In this document: positions 35,701-43,881 of the stretch, piece after piece
Position numbering within the stretch: the first letter of the stretch is position 1
Layout of the letters: the number at the start of each line of letters is the position of its first letter
Assembly: GCA_964563435.1 (NCBI GenBank)
Contig: CAZLXI010000006.1
Coordinates: forward strand, 1 to 64,000
Direction of reading: 5' to 3'
DNA length: 64,000 nucleotides
Source: Leadbetterella sp964563435
GTDB taxonomy: Bacteria; Bacteroidota; Bacteroidia; Cytophagales; Spirosomataceae
Made by a program: the position numbers and the translations under genes
Notes under the pieces: model-generated
The model's input: the letters and a program-made list of their open reading frames with translations, nothing else
Database searches by the model: none
What the model was told of the DNA's origin: nothing

Positions 35701-36288
35701 CTAAGGCTGCGTACGCCTGTTATAACTCCCGGTAAGGAAAGCCGGAATTACTCCTCCGATTTTTGCAGCTGTAATCTTATTATACGTTCCGACACATTCA
35801 CCCAGACACCTGGTTTGGATGAAACCGACCCCGGGAGCCAGCCATAAGTTATACTCCTCATCCGCCGTAGCCGGAATATCAAAATAATACTGTTTACAGT
35901 TCCTGATCACTGAATCCCCTATAAACACACTGGCGGTATCATTTTGCAAAGTAATCTCCCATTCGTTAAATTTCCATTTGTCTTTGACACGGGCATGGAT
36001 ATCAAACATCATTGCCTCCTCTTTGCTGCTTTGCCCCGGTTTTAATACCAGAACTTTATTTTTGGTCGTCCTCAGAAAGCTGGTATCCCCGGAACTGACC
36101 ATAACAAAATACTCCTTTCCGTGCACTTTTTCAGTACCTGTAATCTCTCTTTTGAACGAATTGCTGAAAGTCCAGTAATTGCCTGTCTCCAGCGGCAAAT
36201 AACTCCACTGGCGGCCAATATCATTGTTCTCACAGGAAAGTGCTGATGCGAGGCCTGTTATAAATATCAGTAACCGTGATATCTTCAT
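35701..36288 (-). CDS. Lipoprotein with GNYW and TADEEY motifs (tandem paralogue 1)
   Basis: A 195-residue lipoprotein (signal ending LASALSC, Cys19). It shares with the downstream gene the LETGNYWTFSNSFKREITGT opening, an NCKQYYFDIPATADEEYNLW segment and LAPGVGFIQTRC. Identity outside these anchors is modest by eye, so the duplication is not recent. No function is known to me. It lies 55 bp after the M3 peptidase gene in the same direction and may share its transcript. Confidence 0.82.
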   Translation of the reverse strand: MKISRLLIFITGLASALSCENNDIGRQWSYLPLETGNYWTFSNSFKREITGTEKVHGKEYFVMVSSGDTSFLRTTKNKVLVLKPGQSSKEEAMMFDIHARVKDKWKFNEWEITLQNDTASVFIGDSVIRNCKQYYFDIPATADEEYNLWLAPGVGFIQTRCLGECVGTYNKITAAKIGGVIPAFLTGSYNRRTQP

Positions 36289-36342
36289 AGGTATCCTTTT
36301 TCCACAGGACTACGAATCCGGTAAAAAGGTTGGAATTGAAAG

Positions 36343-38436
36343 TCAGGATTTTGGCAGCAGCCCCCGTTTCTTCAATAAAGGCGTTATGGAAGGTTCCGAG
36401 CCCCTAAAACGCTTGTAGAGTTCCATGGCCTCTTCGGTATTCCCTTTTTCGAGAATATTTTTGCGGAAAGAAGCCGCTTTTTCAGGATCAAACAGCCCGG
36501 TATTCTTAAAGACAGAATAGGCGTCGGTATCCAGCACGCCTGACCAGATATAGCTGTAATAGCCGGCAGAATAACCGCCTGCAAAAATATGCTGGAAGTA
36601 GGTGGTGCGGTAGCGGGGAATGATAGCATCTATCAGCCCGATCTTATCCATAGATTTCTTTTCAAACTCGTTTGCGCCGGTTTTTATATCGGAAAGCTGC
36701 GTATGATAATCCAGGTCAAGTAAGGATGCTGCCAGGTATTCAGTAGTGGCAAACCCCTGGTCAAACGTACCGCTTTTCTCCAGTTTTTCAATCAACGCAT
36801 CGGGTATCACTTCCCCGGTTTTATAATGTTTGGCATACAATTTCAGCACTTCAGGATCTGCGGCCCAGTTTTCCATGATTTGTGACGGGAGCTCCACAAA
36901 ATCCCTCGAAACTGCTGTCCCTGCCATACTCCGGTAGTTTACATTAGAAAGCAAACCATGAAGGGCGTGGCCGAACTCATGGAAAAACGTGGTGGTTTCG
37001 TCAAACGTCAATAATGCCGGGGCATCTGCCGTGGGGGGAGTGAAATTGCATACAATAGAGATCACCGGAGGTATACGCTTCCCGCTTTTCATGGTTTGCG
37101 GCCGGTACGAGGTCATCCAGGCACCGCCTCTTTTGGAAGCCCGCGGATGCATATCCATATACAGCAGCCCGACTTCCCGGCCGTCAGCTTCGGTTACTTT
37201 CCAGGTCGTTACATCTTCCTGATATACCGGTACGTTTTTCACCTGCTCAAACTTCAAACCATAGAGTTTCTCCGTAACCTTAAAGATCCCTTCCCTGACT
37301 TTTTCGAGTGAAAAATAGGGTCTCAGCTCCTGCTCATCCAGGTCAAAACGTTGTTTCCTGATTTTCTCCGTATAATATCTCCAGTCGTGGGGTTTAACAT
37401 CTCCTGTTATGCCTTCAGACAGCATAAGCTTTTTAATATCACTTCCTTCTATTTTTGCGTTAGAAAGTGCCGGAGCCCATAGCTGGTTCAGTAGCTCGTA
37501 TACTTTCTCCGGTGTTTTCGCCATCGATTGCTCCAAAACATATGCCGCATGATTGGCATAACCCAATAGCCGGGCTCTTTCGTTTCTGAGGTTGGATTCC
37601 CTAATGGCTATTGTTTTGTTATCGGCTTCATTATCATTGTTTCCTCTCAGCTGGTAGGCATTCCAGATCTTAAACCGAAGCTCCCGGTTAGGCGAATACT
37701 GTAAAAAAGGCATCACGCTGGCGTTTTGCAAGGTAAACACCCATTTGCCTTCTTTTCCTCTTGCTTTTGCCGTATGGGTTGCTGCTTCCACTAAATTATC
37801 AGGGAGGCCTGCCAGATCCTCAGCATCCTCAATCACCAACTCGAATGCATTGGTTTCTGAAAGCACATTGTTTCCATATTTTACGGCTAACAGCGAAAGC
37901 TCCCCGTTTAAAGCACGAAGTTTCTCTTTATCGGCTTCGGAAAGATTGGCCCCGCTTCTGACAAACGCCTTGTACTCCAGCTCCAGCAAACGCTCCTGCT
38001 CCTTACTGAGCTTCAAGGCGGATTTCTTGTCCCAAAGCGCTTTAACTCTCTTGAAGAGCTTATCATTCAGATAAATATCATCCGAATGTTTTGACAAAAC
38101 CGGGGCTAACTCCTGAGATAGCACCTGTATTTCTTTGCTGGTATTAGCCGAGCTCAGGTTAAAAAAAACGGTGCTTACTTTTCTCAGCAATTCCCCTGAA
38201 TTTTCTTTGGCTATAATGGTATTTTCAAAAGTGGGTTGGGCAGATGAGTTGGCGACCGCCTCTATCTCCCCTTTCTGGATCCGCATGCCTTCCAAAAAGG
38301 CCGGCTTAAAATGTTCGTTACGGATCTTGTCAAAAGGCGGTACCTGGTAAGGGGTATCGTACTCTCTCAAAAACGGATTTTCCTGTGCGGAAACCATCGT
38401 AGCCACTGTCATAAATAAAATCGGTAAAGTCTTCAT
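36343..38436 (-). CDS. M3-family metallopeptidase (oligopeptidase/Dcp type)
   Basis: A 697-residue zinc peptidase. A signal peptide (residues 1-17, ending MVSAQ) places it in the periplasm. The zinc motif is HEFGH (H486, E487, H490) within TTTFFHEFGHALHGLLS. Further family segments are EDVTTWKVTEADGREVGLLYMDMHPR and QIMENWAADPEVLKLY. The length fits peptidyl-dipeptidase Dcp and oligopeptidase A relatives. It should degrade short peptides. Confidence 0.93.
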   Translation of the reverse strand: MKTLPILFMTVATMVSAQENPFLREYDTPYQVPPFDKIRNEHFKPAFLEGMRIQKGEIEAVANSSAQPTFENTIIAKENSGELLRKVSTVFFNLSSANTSKEIQVLSQELAPVLSKHSDDIYLNDKLFKRVKALWDKKSALKLSKEQERLLELEYKAFVRSGANLSEADKEKLRALNGELSLLAVKYGNNVLSETNAFELVIEDAEDLAGLPDNLVEAATHTAKARGKEGKWVFTLQNASVMPFLQYSPNRELRFKIWNAYQLRGNNDNEADNKTIAIRESNLRNERARLLGYANHAAYVLEQSMAKTPEKVYELLNQLWAPALSNAKIEGSDIKKLMLSEGITGDVKPHDWRYYTEKIRKQRFDLDEQELRPYFSLEKVREGIFKVTEKLYGLKFEQVKNVPVYQEDVTTWKVTEADGREVGLLYMDMHPRASKRGGAWMTSYRPQTMKSGKRIPPVISIVCNFTPPTADAPALLTFDETTTFFHEFGHALHGLLSNVNYRSMAGTAVSRDFVELPSQIMENWAADPEVLKLYAKHYKTGEVIPDALIEKLEKSGTFDQGFATTEYLAASLLDLDYHTQLSDIKTGANEFEKKSMDKIGLIDAIIPRYRTTYFQHIFAGGYSAGYYSYIWSGVLDTDAYSVFKNTGLFDPEKAASFRKNILEKGNTEEAMELYKRFRGSEPSITPLLKKRGLLPKS

Positions 38437-38456
38437 AAAACATCGGATAATAATCT

Positions 38457-38464
38457 CAAAGATA
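38457..38464 (-). promoter_or_regulatory. -7 box for M3 peptidase gene
   Basis: Minus-strand TATCTTTG matches TAnnTTTG, 21 bp before the peptidase ATG. Confidence 0.4.
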
Positions 38465-38469
38465 CGAAG

Positions 38470-38541
38470 AACAGTGAATAGTTAACAGTAAACAACTAAC
38501 AATGAACAGTGAAAAACTAACAGTGAACAGTGAAAAACTAA
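38470..38541. repeat. AACAGTGAACA-type repeat block (left arm)
   Basis: Contains two 21-bp direct copies of CTAACARTGAACAGTGAAAAA (38496-38516 and 38517-38537), preceded by related fragments. It is the reverse complement, in kind, of the repeat block at 38609-38790. Confidence 0.7.
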
Positions 38542-38608
38542 AAGTTGCGGTACATTAATCTATTATTGAGTTGTGGCTAAATTATTCCTGCATATTAAAT
38601 ACTTAATG

Positions 38609-38790
38609 TTCCTTAACTGTTCACTGTTAGTTGTTCACTGTTCACTAATTATTGTTCCTTAACTGTTCACTGTTAGTTGTTCACTGTTCACTAATTATTG
38701 TTCCTTAACTGTTCATTGTTAGTTGTTCATTGTTCACTAATTATTGTTCCTTAACTGTTCACTATTCATTGTTAGTTGTTCACTGAATTA
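38609..38790. repeat. Four tandem copies of a 46-bp unit
   Basis: Units at 38609-38654 and 38655-38700 are identical, 38701-38746 differs at a few positions, and the fourth (about 38747-38790) is degenerate. The unit begins TTCCTTAACTGTTCACTGTT. Units abut with no spacers, so this is not a CRISPR. With the left arm it fills most of the 500-bp gap between the M3 peptidase and the next gene, which otherwise shows nothing. Confidence 0.8.
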
Positions 38791-38939
38791 ACTGTTCACC
38801 GAATATCCGGTGACCGTAGATCGCAATCCGCAAAGTCGTCCACCCTAATTTAGACTAATAACAATTTATCATCAGGAGACAGCTAATCTTAGAAATCCGA
38901 ACGATATTTGTTTCTATAATCAAACTTGGGCAAAACGAT

Positions 38940-39404
38940 ATGTATCCTCTTTTATTAACAATGCATAACCTGCTTCGGTGGGTGTTTTTAGTATTTATCC
39001 TGATCTCCCTGATCCAGTCTTACAGTGGCTGGTTCGGCAGTAAACCTTACACCAAAATTGCCAACAGGTTTAAGACACTTACGGTAAGCACGGTTCATTT
39101 GCAATTAGTCATTGGCCTGATCCTTTACTTTCTCAGTCCGATAGTCGCTCAGTTTTTAGGGGATGTAGGCGGCTCCATGAAAGACAAAGACCTGCGGTTC
39201 TTTGGAATGGAACATGTCATCATGATGATCCTAGCAGTGGTGTTCGTTACCATCGGCTCTGCCAAATCCAAAAGACAGCCGACCGACACGGCAAAGTACA
39301 AAACCATTGCCATCTGGTTCACCATCGCCCTGTTGCTGATTCTGGTGGCAGTCCCATCCGAATTCTCCCCCATGAACGTAAGACCGAACTTCAGGGGCTT
39401 TTGA
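38940..39404 (+). CDS. Four-helix membrane protein of unknown function
   Basis: A 154-residue protein with four membrane helices (about 8-28, 48-70, 92-108, 122-142). Three His lie in or near the helices: H9 (MHNLLRW), H53 (TVHLQLVIG) and H92 (EHVIMM), a pattern that could bind haem as in small cytochrome b-like proteins. This is inference from spacing only. It resembles proteins widespread in Bacteroidota with no assigned role. A hairpin terminator follows. Confidence 0.78.
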   Translation: MYPLLLTMHNLLRWVFLVFILISLIQSYSGWFGSKPYTKIANRFKTLTVSTVHLQLVIGLILYFLSPIVAQFLGDVGGSMKDKDLRFFGMEHVIMMILAVVFVTIGSAKSKRQPTDTAKYKTIAIWFTIALLLILVAVPSEFSPMNVRPNFRGF

Positions 39405-39422
39405 TTTTATTCCTGAGAAATA

Positions 39423-39454
39423 GCATTCCGGATATCCCTGTGATACCGGAATGC
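39423..39454 (+). terminator. Terminator-like hairpin
   Basis: GCATTCCGG (39423-39431) pairs perfectly with CCGGAATGC (39446-39454) around a 14-base loop, and CTTATT follows. Outer CCTGA/TCAGG bases can extend it. It could serve the genes on either side. Confidence 0.55.
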
Positions 39455-39581
39455 CTTATTCAGGTCATCCTCGTACCAAACACTGTAGAAAAACCTGTTC
39501 CGTTTCAGCAGATCCACTGCAGGGGAAATAGCGGTCGTCGTATTCTAACAGACGTGATTCTGAGCGGTTGATTTATAAAAT

Positions 39582-40055
39582 TTACAGCTGCCTCACCAAC
39601 CCGGGTTTGGATATAATGACCAAAGCGAAATCGTTTCCGCAAAAGGCTTTCAGGTAAGCGTCTTTCCGGAGCGGAAAGCTGTAAGCATAAAGCGTATCGT
39701 TTAACAGCTGAATATTGGCACCTGTCTGCTGGCCGTTTTGGATACCGTATCGGTAGGCTTCCAGCAGCTGGCCTTTTATACCGCCCACGGGCTCGCCATC
39801 GGTCAGAGCCGCATTATAAAGTTCTACCCGGTGCCCGTCAATTTCATATACACGCTGGCACTCTACCCGGTAATCTCCGTTTAACCGGACGCTCATGGCC
39901 TCACCGATTTCACTAACCTTTGCGAGCAATTGCTTTTCGGTCACCCGTTTTACCTTATTGTTTCGCATCACCTCTCTGATATCAGAAGTGTCGATCTGCT
40001 TTACCTTCCCGCAGGAAATCAGGAATACACTTAAAACGAGAAAAGTTATCTTCAT
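39582..40055 (-). CDS. Lipoprotein of unknown function
   Basis: A 157-residue lipoprotein (MKITFLVLSVFLISCGK, Cys15). The body has EKQLLAKVSEIGEAMSVRL, GDYRVECQRVYEIDGHRVEL and a closing NDFALVIISKPGLVRQL. I do not recognise a family. The ATG at 40055 fits the lipobox, and an extension to 40106 adds a sequence without a signal. It stands alone between a terminator and the QueA-like gene. Confidence 0.72.
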   Translation of the reverse strand: MKITFLVLSVFLISCGKVKQIDTSDIREVMRNNKVKRVTEKQLLAKVSEIGEAMSVRLNGDYRVECQRVYEIDGHRVELYNAALTDGEPVGGIKGQLLEAYRYGIQNGQQTGANIQLLNDTLYAYSFPLRKDAYLKAFCGNDFALVIISKPGLVRQL

Positions 40056-40263
40056 CTGTATAAAAGTTCCGAGTTCTGAGTACTTAGTTTCGAGTTTCAT
40101 GTGCATAAAATTTTAGCCGGGCGGCGAACCGCAATAAGTTATGAGCCGTAGGCTATCCGTTTATTCATCGGCCGGTGGGTGTGCTCTACCTCTGAAAGTG
40201 GTTCGCCAACCGGCTGATTGCTGAAAGCTCATGGCTATTTCATGTTTCTAAAAAGTTTGGAGC

Positions 40264-41463
40264 TCACTCCGGCAACAGCAAACTCGAGTCTCCGAAACTC
40301 AGGAAACGGTAATTATTTTCACGGGCCTGCCGGTAAACTTCCTTCCAGCTCTGCTCGCCGATCAGGGCAGCTACCAGCAGCAACAGCGTAGAAGCCGGCT
40401 GGTGAAAGTTGGTTATCAGGCCTTTGCAAACCCTGAACCGGTACCCCGGAAAGATCATGATCTCCGTATTACCGATCAGTTGCTCCTGGTTTTCCTGATT
40501 CAGAAGCTCCAGGATCGCTTCAAACGATGCCTTCAGGCTGATGTCCTCACGGGACCGGTACGGGTAAAGCTTCTCTACAAAAAAAGGATTTTCACTGCCT
40601 TCCAGTATCTTCACCCCGAACCAGTACAGGCTTTCCAGGCTACGCATGGAAGTAGTGCCTACCGGAAGGATGAACCCGTCATTTTTAAGTAGATTTTCAA
40701 TGAAGTTGCGATGAACTACCATCTGCTCGGAATGCATCGGATGATTCAGTGCGTTTTCTTCCTTCACCGGCATGAAGGTGCCCGCACCTACATGCAATGT
40801 TACAAAGCTTTTACCGATCCCCTTCTGCTGAAGCTCTTCAAAAACGGTTTGTGTAAAATGCAGACCGGCCGTAGGAGCGGCCACGGCACCGTCTTTCTCG
40901 GAATAGATGGTCTGGTAATCCTGCTTATCGGACTCCGCCGCTTCCCGGTTCAGGTAAGGTGGCAGAGGAATATTTCCATAGGCTACCACTACCTCCGAAA
41001 AAGGGATCCCGCCCTCCCACTCCAGGCTGACGTGATTTTGCAGGTTGCCGGTCAACCTGGCCTTCAGTTGAAGATTCCTGCCTTCGTACCGGAACTCTCC
41101 TTCCAAAACCTCGCCCTCCTTCCACCGGCGCTTATTTCCAATCACACAATGCCAGGTAACGGCCCGGGTCTCTTCCATAACCAACGGAAGCACCCCACTG
41201 GGCTCCACCGGGTTCAGGAGAAAGATCTCAACATTGGCCCCTGTTTTTCGTTTAAAAAATAAACGGGCCGGAATAACCTTGGTATTGTTGAGCACCAAAT
41301 GGGCATTCTCCGGCAGGTGGTCGCCGATCCTTTTAAATTTAGTGTGCTCAATTCCGGAAGGGCGGTACACCAGAAGACGGGATTCATCCCTCGGACTTTC
41401 CGGAAAACGGGCGATCTGCTTATCCTCCAGCGGATACTGATAATCCGAAATATTAATCTTCAT
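40264..41463 (-). CDS. queA: S-adenosylmethionine:tRNA ribosyltransferase-isomerase (QueA-like, long form)
   Basis: A 399-residue QueA-family protein, which in characterised members transfers the ribosyl part of SAM to 7-aminomethyl-7-deazaguanine in tRNA during queuosine synthesis. Family segments are the N-terminal SDYQYPLEDKQIARFP, HLVLNNTKVIPARL, GAVAAPTAGLHFT, TLHVGAGTFMPVKE and NFHQPASTLLLLVAALIGE. It is about 50 residues longer than standard QueA. Bacteroidota often carry a longer paralogue beside the normal one, so this may have a variant role. The membrane-protein gene upstream overlaps it by 11 bp. Confidence 0.87.
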   Translation of the reverse strand: MKINISDYQYPLEDKQIARFPESPRDESRLLVYRPSGIEHTKFKRIGDHLPENAHLVLNNTKVIPARLFFKRKTGANVEIFLLNPVEPSGVLPLVMEETRAVTWHCVIGNKRRWKEGEVLEGEFRYEGRNLQLKARLTGNLQNHVSLEWEGGIPFSEVVVAYGNIPLPPYLNREAAESDKQDYQTIYSEKDGAVAAPTAGLHFTQTVFEELQQKGIGKSFVTLHVGAGTFMPVKEENALNHPMHSEQMVVHRNFIENLLKNDGFILPVGTTSMRSLESLYWFGVKILEGSENPFFVEKLYPYRSREDISLKASFEAILELLNQENQEQLIGNTEIMIFPGYRFRVCKGLITNFHQPASTLLLLVAALIGEQSWKEVYRQARENNYRFLSFGDSSLLLPE

Positions 41464-41953
41464 CCGGGGCCTGGGTAGCGATAAGTTTGTAGGGCAGGTA
41501 GATAAGAATAATAAGCAGGATCAATAGCCCGATGACCAGAAGGTAATTGTAATTAAAATCCAGCGTCTGCTCTTTGTGGGAATTGATATTGTACAGTCCC
41601 AGCAAAACAAACACCAGGTAGGTATTAATGAAAGCCAGCAGGGCGGAAAACCAGCCTTTCAGGAAATTCCTGACCGACCCCGGATTTTTAGCCCAGGAGC
41701 TGTTCCCCAACAGGCGACTGAAGTCGAGCTTCACCAACGTGTTCTCCAGCACTCCGAATAAAAAATTGAGTCCCAGGATAACCCCCGCCGACCAATAGAA
41801 AAACTGCTGTTTATCAATAAAATTAACCGGATCGCCGGCTTCGCTGAAACCCACGGCAATACTATCCGGCAAAGCGGTGTAACAAAAAAGTAATACTATG
41901 GTCAGGAGAGTGATGGAACCTATACGCCAAAACTTAAAGAAAATATTTGTCAT
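41453..41953 (-). CDS. Four-helix membrane protein, DUF1648-like N-terminus
   Basis: A 166-residue membrane protein with helices at about 10-25, 44-60, 96-118 and 135-155. The stretch LPDSIAVGFSEAGDPVNFIDKQQFFYW resembles the DUF1648 pattern found in SdpI-like and related membrane proteins. The ATG at 41953 (MTNIFFKF) is preferred to 42031 because a complete promoter (42002-42031) lies over the longer start. The gene overlaps the QueA-like gene by 11 bp. No function is assigned. Confidence 0.75.
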   Translation of the reverse strand: MTNIFFKFWRIGSITLLTIVLLFCYTALPDSIAVGFSEAGDPVNFIDKQQFFYWSAGVILGLNFLFGVLENTLVKLDFSRLLGNSSWAKNPGSVRNFLKGWFSALLAFINTYLVFVLLGLYNINSHKEQTLDFNYNYLLVIGLLILLIILIYLPYKLIATQAPDED

Positions 41954-42001
41954 TAGCTGCCCTGTCTTTATCTTTATTAAAATAAGCCCCGAACGGGAGT
42001 A

Positions 42002-42031
42002 CAAAGGTAGCCCGGTTTTGCCGGACTTCAA
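42002..42031 (-). promoter_or_regulatory. Complete promoter for membrane protein-queA operon
   Basis: On the minus strand TTG (42031-42029), a 19-bp spacer and TACCTTTG (42009-42002) match the Bacteroidota consensus. The start codon lies about 50 bp downstream at 41953. Confidence 0.6.
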
Positions 42032-42051
42032 GAATTATTAAAGAAGAATAA

Positions 42052-42603
42052 ATGCCAAAAATTTATACCAAAGGCGGAGACAAAGGCCAGACCTCGCTGG
42101 TGGGCGGAACCCGCATTTCCAAGGATCATGATAAAATTGAGGCCTACGGAACCGTGGATGAGCTAAATGCCTGGATCGGGGTCTTATCAGATGCTCCTGA
42201 AAATGCGGAGCGTAAAGACCTGCTCCGGGAAATCCAGGATCGCCTCTTCACCATCGGCGCAGAGTTGGCTTCCGAACCGGAACAAAACCGGAAAAAGCTA
42301 CCTGAACTTTTTGAATCGGATATTGAGCTCCTGGAAAAAGAAATGGACCATTACAGCGAAGTCATCCCGCCTTTAAGAGCTTTTGTATTACCGGGGGGAC
42401 ACCCGCTCGTTTCCTTTACTCATGTGGCCCGGACGGTCGCCCGGAGGGGCGAGCGACAGGTGATCCGGCTTTCCCGGTCTGAGCCGGTCAACCCACTGAC
42501 CATCAAATACCTGAACCGCCTTTCCGACTATCTTTTCGTATTGTCACGAAAAATCACACAGGAACAGGGTGCGCCGGAAGTGAGCTGGAAGCCGAGGCGG
42601 TAA
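42052..42603 (+). CDS. Cob(I)yrinic acid a,c-diamide adenosyltransferase (PduO type)
   Basis: A 183-residue PduO-type ATP:cobalamin adenosyltransferase that makes adenosylcobalamin. Diagnostic segments are the N-terminal YTKGGDKGQTSLVGGTRISK (ATP site), EAYGTVDELNAWIG, FVLPGGHPLVSFTHVART and ARRGERQVIRL. The set of residues looks complete. It stands alone, so the cobamide-dependent enzyme it serves lies elsewhere. Confidence 0.93.
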   Translation: MPKIYTKGGDKGQTSLVGGTRISKDHDKIEAYGTVDELNAWIGVLSDAPENAERKDLLREIQDRLFTIGAELASEPEQNRKKLPELFESDIELLEKEMDHYSEVIPPLRAFVLPGGHPLVSFTHVARTVARRGERQVIRLSRSEPVNPLTIKYLNRLSDYLFVLSRKITQEQGAPEVSWKPRR

Positions 42604-42705
42604 ACCGTATGTTCCGATTACAATTCCGGCAGGAGCTGCAAAATATGCCCGGGCTATCAGAACCTGCAGCTTCAGATCTGAAATTTCCGGAAGGATTCTT
42701 CTCCG

Positions 42706-43347
42706 TCAGGTACCTGCCAAATCCACCACCTTGAGATGTCCGAACCGCTTAGGCCGGTGAAAGGCCGGTTCTGTTCCGGAAAGCGTACTCTTCCAGCACA
42801 CAAAATCACAGGTATCCGCATCACATCGCCAATCTGTATCGGGGTGCGAAACGCGGGAGCGTATCCTGTAAAAGTTGATACGATAGTTCCCGTCAGCATC
42901 CCTCCCTATAAAACTCCAGGGAATATGTAAAAAACCGGCCCAGGTATTTTTTGAAATTTCCACATCATGCCTGATCCCTGCCATTTCAGGATTCACCTGT
43001 GCTAAAACACTTTGCTCACTTTCACCCAGTCCCGGATTAAAGATTTTCCCTATCCACAATGCGTTATTCGGATTAACCTCTATTTCAAGATATTTACAGC
43101 AATCCTCTTTCCCTACTCCTATAAAAACCTCAAAAACCTCCTGGTTATACAACGGCTCGTTATGCTGCGTCATCCGGTTTTCAGAAGTGTGAAAATTGTC
43201 ATCGCATACAAAATCCACCTTGAGATAGTTATTATCATAACTCAGGCTGACATGGGTATCAAAGTCGGCCTCTTCTCCGTCTGTAGAGTGCTGAAAAGGT
43301 GTAATAATTGTATATTGAGCTTCGGGAGACTGTAGATCTATCAGCAT
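42706..43347 (-). CDS. Carbohydrate-binding family 9-like protein
   Basis: A 213-residue protein of the CBM9-like beta-sandwich type seen in Bacteroidota. Landmarks are VSLSYDNNYLKVDFVCDDN, the EVFEVFIGVG motif, YLEIEVNPNNALWIGKIFNPG and a long PWSFIGRDADGNYRINFYRI. It has no signal peptide, which is odd for a carbohydrate-binding protein, and no catalytic domain. Sugar binding is inferred from the fold name only. The downstream membrane-anchored gene is read in the opposite order 3 bp beyond its start. Confidence 0.8.
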   Translation of the reverse strand: MLIDLQSPEAQYTIITPFQHSTDGEEADFDTHVSLSYDNNYLKVDFVCDDNFHTSENRMTQHNEPLYNQEVFEVFIGVGKEDCCKYLEIEVNPNNALWIGKIFNPGLGESEQSVLAQVNPEMAGIRHDVEISKNTWAGFLHIPWSFIGRDADGNYRINFYRIRSRVSHPDTDWRCDADTCDFVCWKSTLSGTEPAFHRPKRFGHLKVVDLAGT

Positions 43348-43350
43348 AAA

Positions 43351-43779
43351 CTACCTGAATATAACACTGTATTTATTATTTTTTAAAATATAATATGACC
43401 AGATCATAAGCCCTGTCACTGATATAGCCGGAGTTCTGACAACCTGGTTTTTAAGTACGAAAATGTCAAAAATAAAAACAAGAATGCCTGCCACGCCTAT
43501 TCCCAGCAAAATCCCTTTATAAGTCTTACTTTCTTTGGCCTGAGTAATGATGATTTTATCCCATCTCCCTCCCAAAAGGGGAGTTGAAAATTTATCCCCA
43601 TCCTTAAAGATCAATGTAATGCTGTTTTTCCGGGGCTTCAGGTTTACTATTTTATGTGCGTCTCCCCTTTTCTCCGGATCTAATGGCACTTCCTTATCAT
43701 TTATAAGTATACTTTCCAGCTTTTGTTCCACTCCGTTCTTAAAATAAAAAAATACATCTTTCTCCATTTCCACCTTCAT
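43351..43779 (-). CDS. Small protein with two C-terminal membrane helices
   Basis: A 142-residue protein. Residues 1-85 look soluble and beta-rich (FFYFKNGVEQKLESILIN, IVNLKPRKNSITLIFKDG). Two hydrophobic helices follow (about 88-107 ILLGIGVAGILVFIFDIF and 117-132). I recognise no family. It lies directly upstream (4 bp) of the CBM9-like gene and probably shares a transcript with it. Confidence 0.7.
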   Translation of the reverse strand: MKVEMEKDVFFYFKNGVEQKLESILINDKEVPLDPEKRGDAHKIVNLKPRKNSITLIFKDGDKFSTPLLGGRWDKIIITQAKESKTYKGILLGIGVAGILVFIFDIFVLKNQVVRTPAISVTGLMIWSYYILKNNKYSVIFR

Positions 43780-43834
43780 TATTCTTTTAAGTGCTAATAT
43801 AGCTCAATTCCTAACTTCATCCTCTATTTTTTTG

Positions 43835-43842
43835 TAGCTTTG
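43835..43842 (+). promoter_or_regulatory. -7 box for outer-membrane protein-tyrS operon
   Basis: TAGCTTTG matches TAnnTTTG, with initiation expected near 43849. It supports the ATG at 43882 as the start of the downstream gene, since the GTG at 43855 would leave almost no leader. Confidence 0.45.
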
Positions 43843-43881
43843 CAGACTTTTTAAGTGGAACCCTCCGTTTCAAAACAAAAA

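Noticed and set aside
38609..38790. CRISPR array
   Set aside because: The units abut without spacers, and no cas gene is near.
40123..40207. GGCGAACC/GGTTCGCC inverted repeat as an attachment site
   Set aside because: It is only 8 bp over 85 bp, with no integrase or tRNA nearby. It is weak evidence for anything.
43855..43881. GTG start for the outer-membrane barrel gene
   Set aside because: The -7 box at 43835-43842 would leave almost no leader, and the ATG at 43882 gives a better signal peptide.
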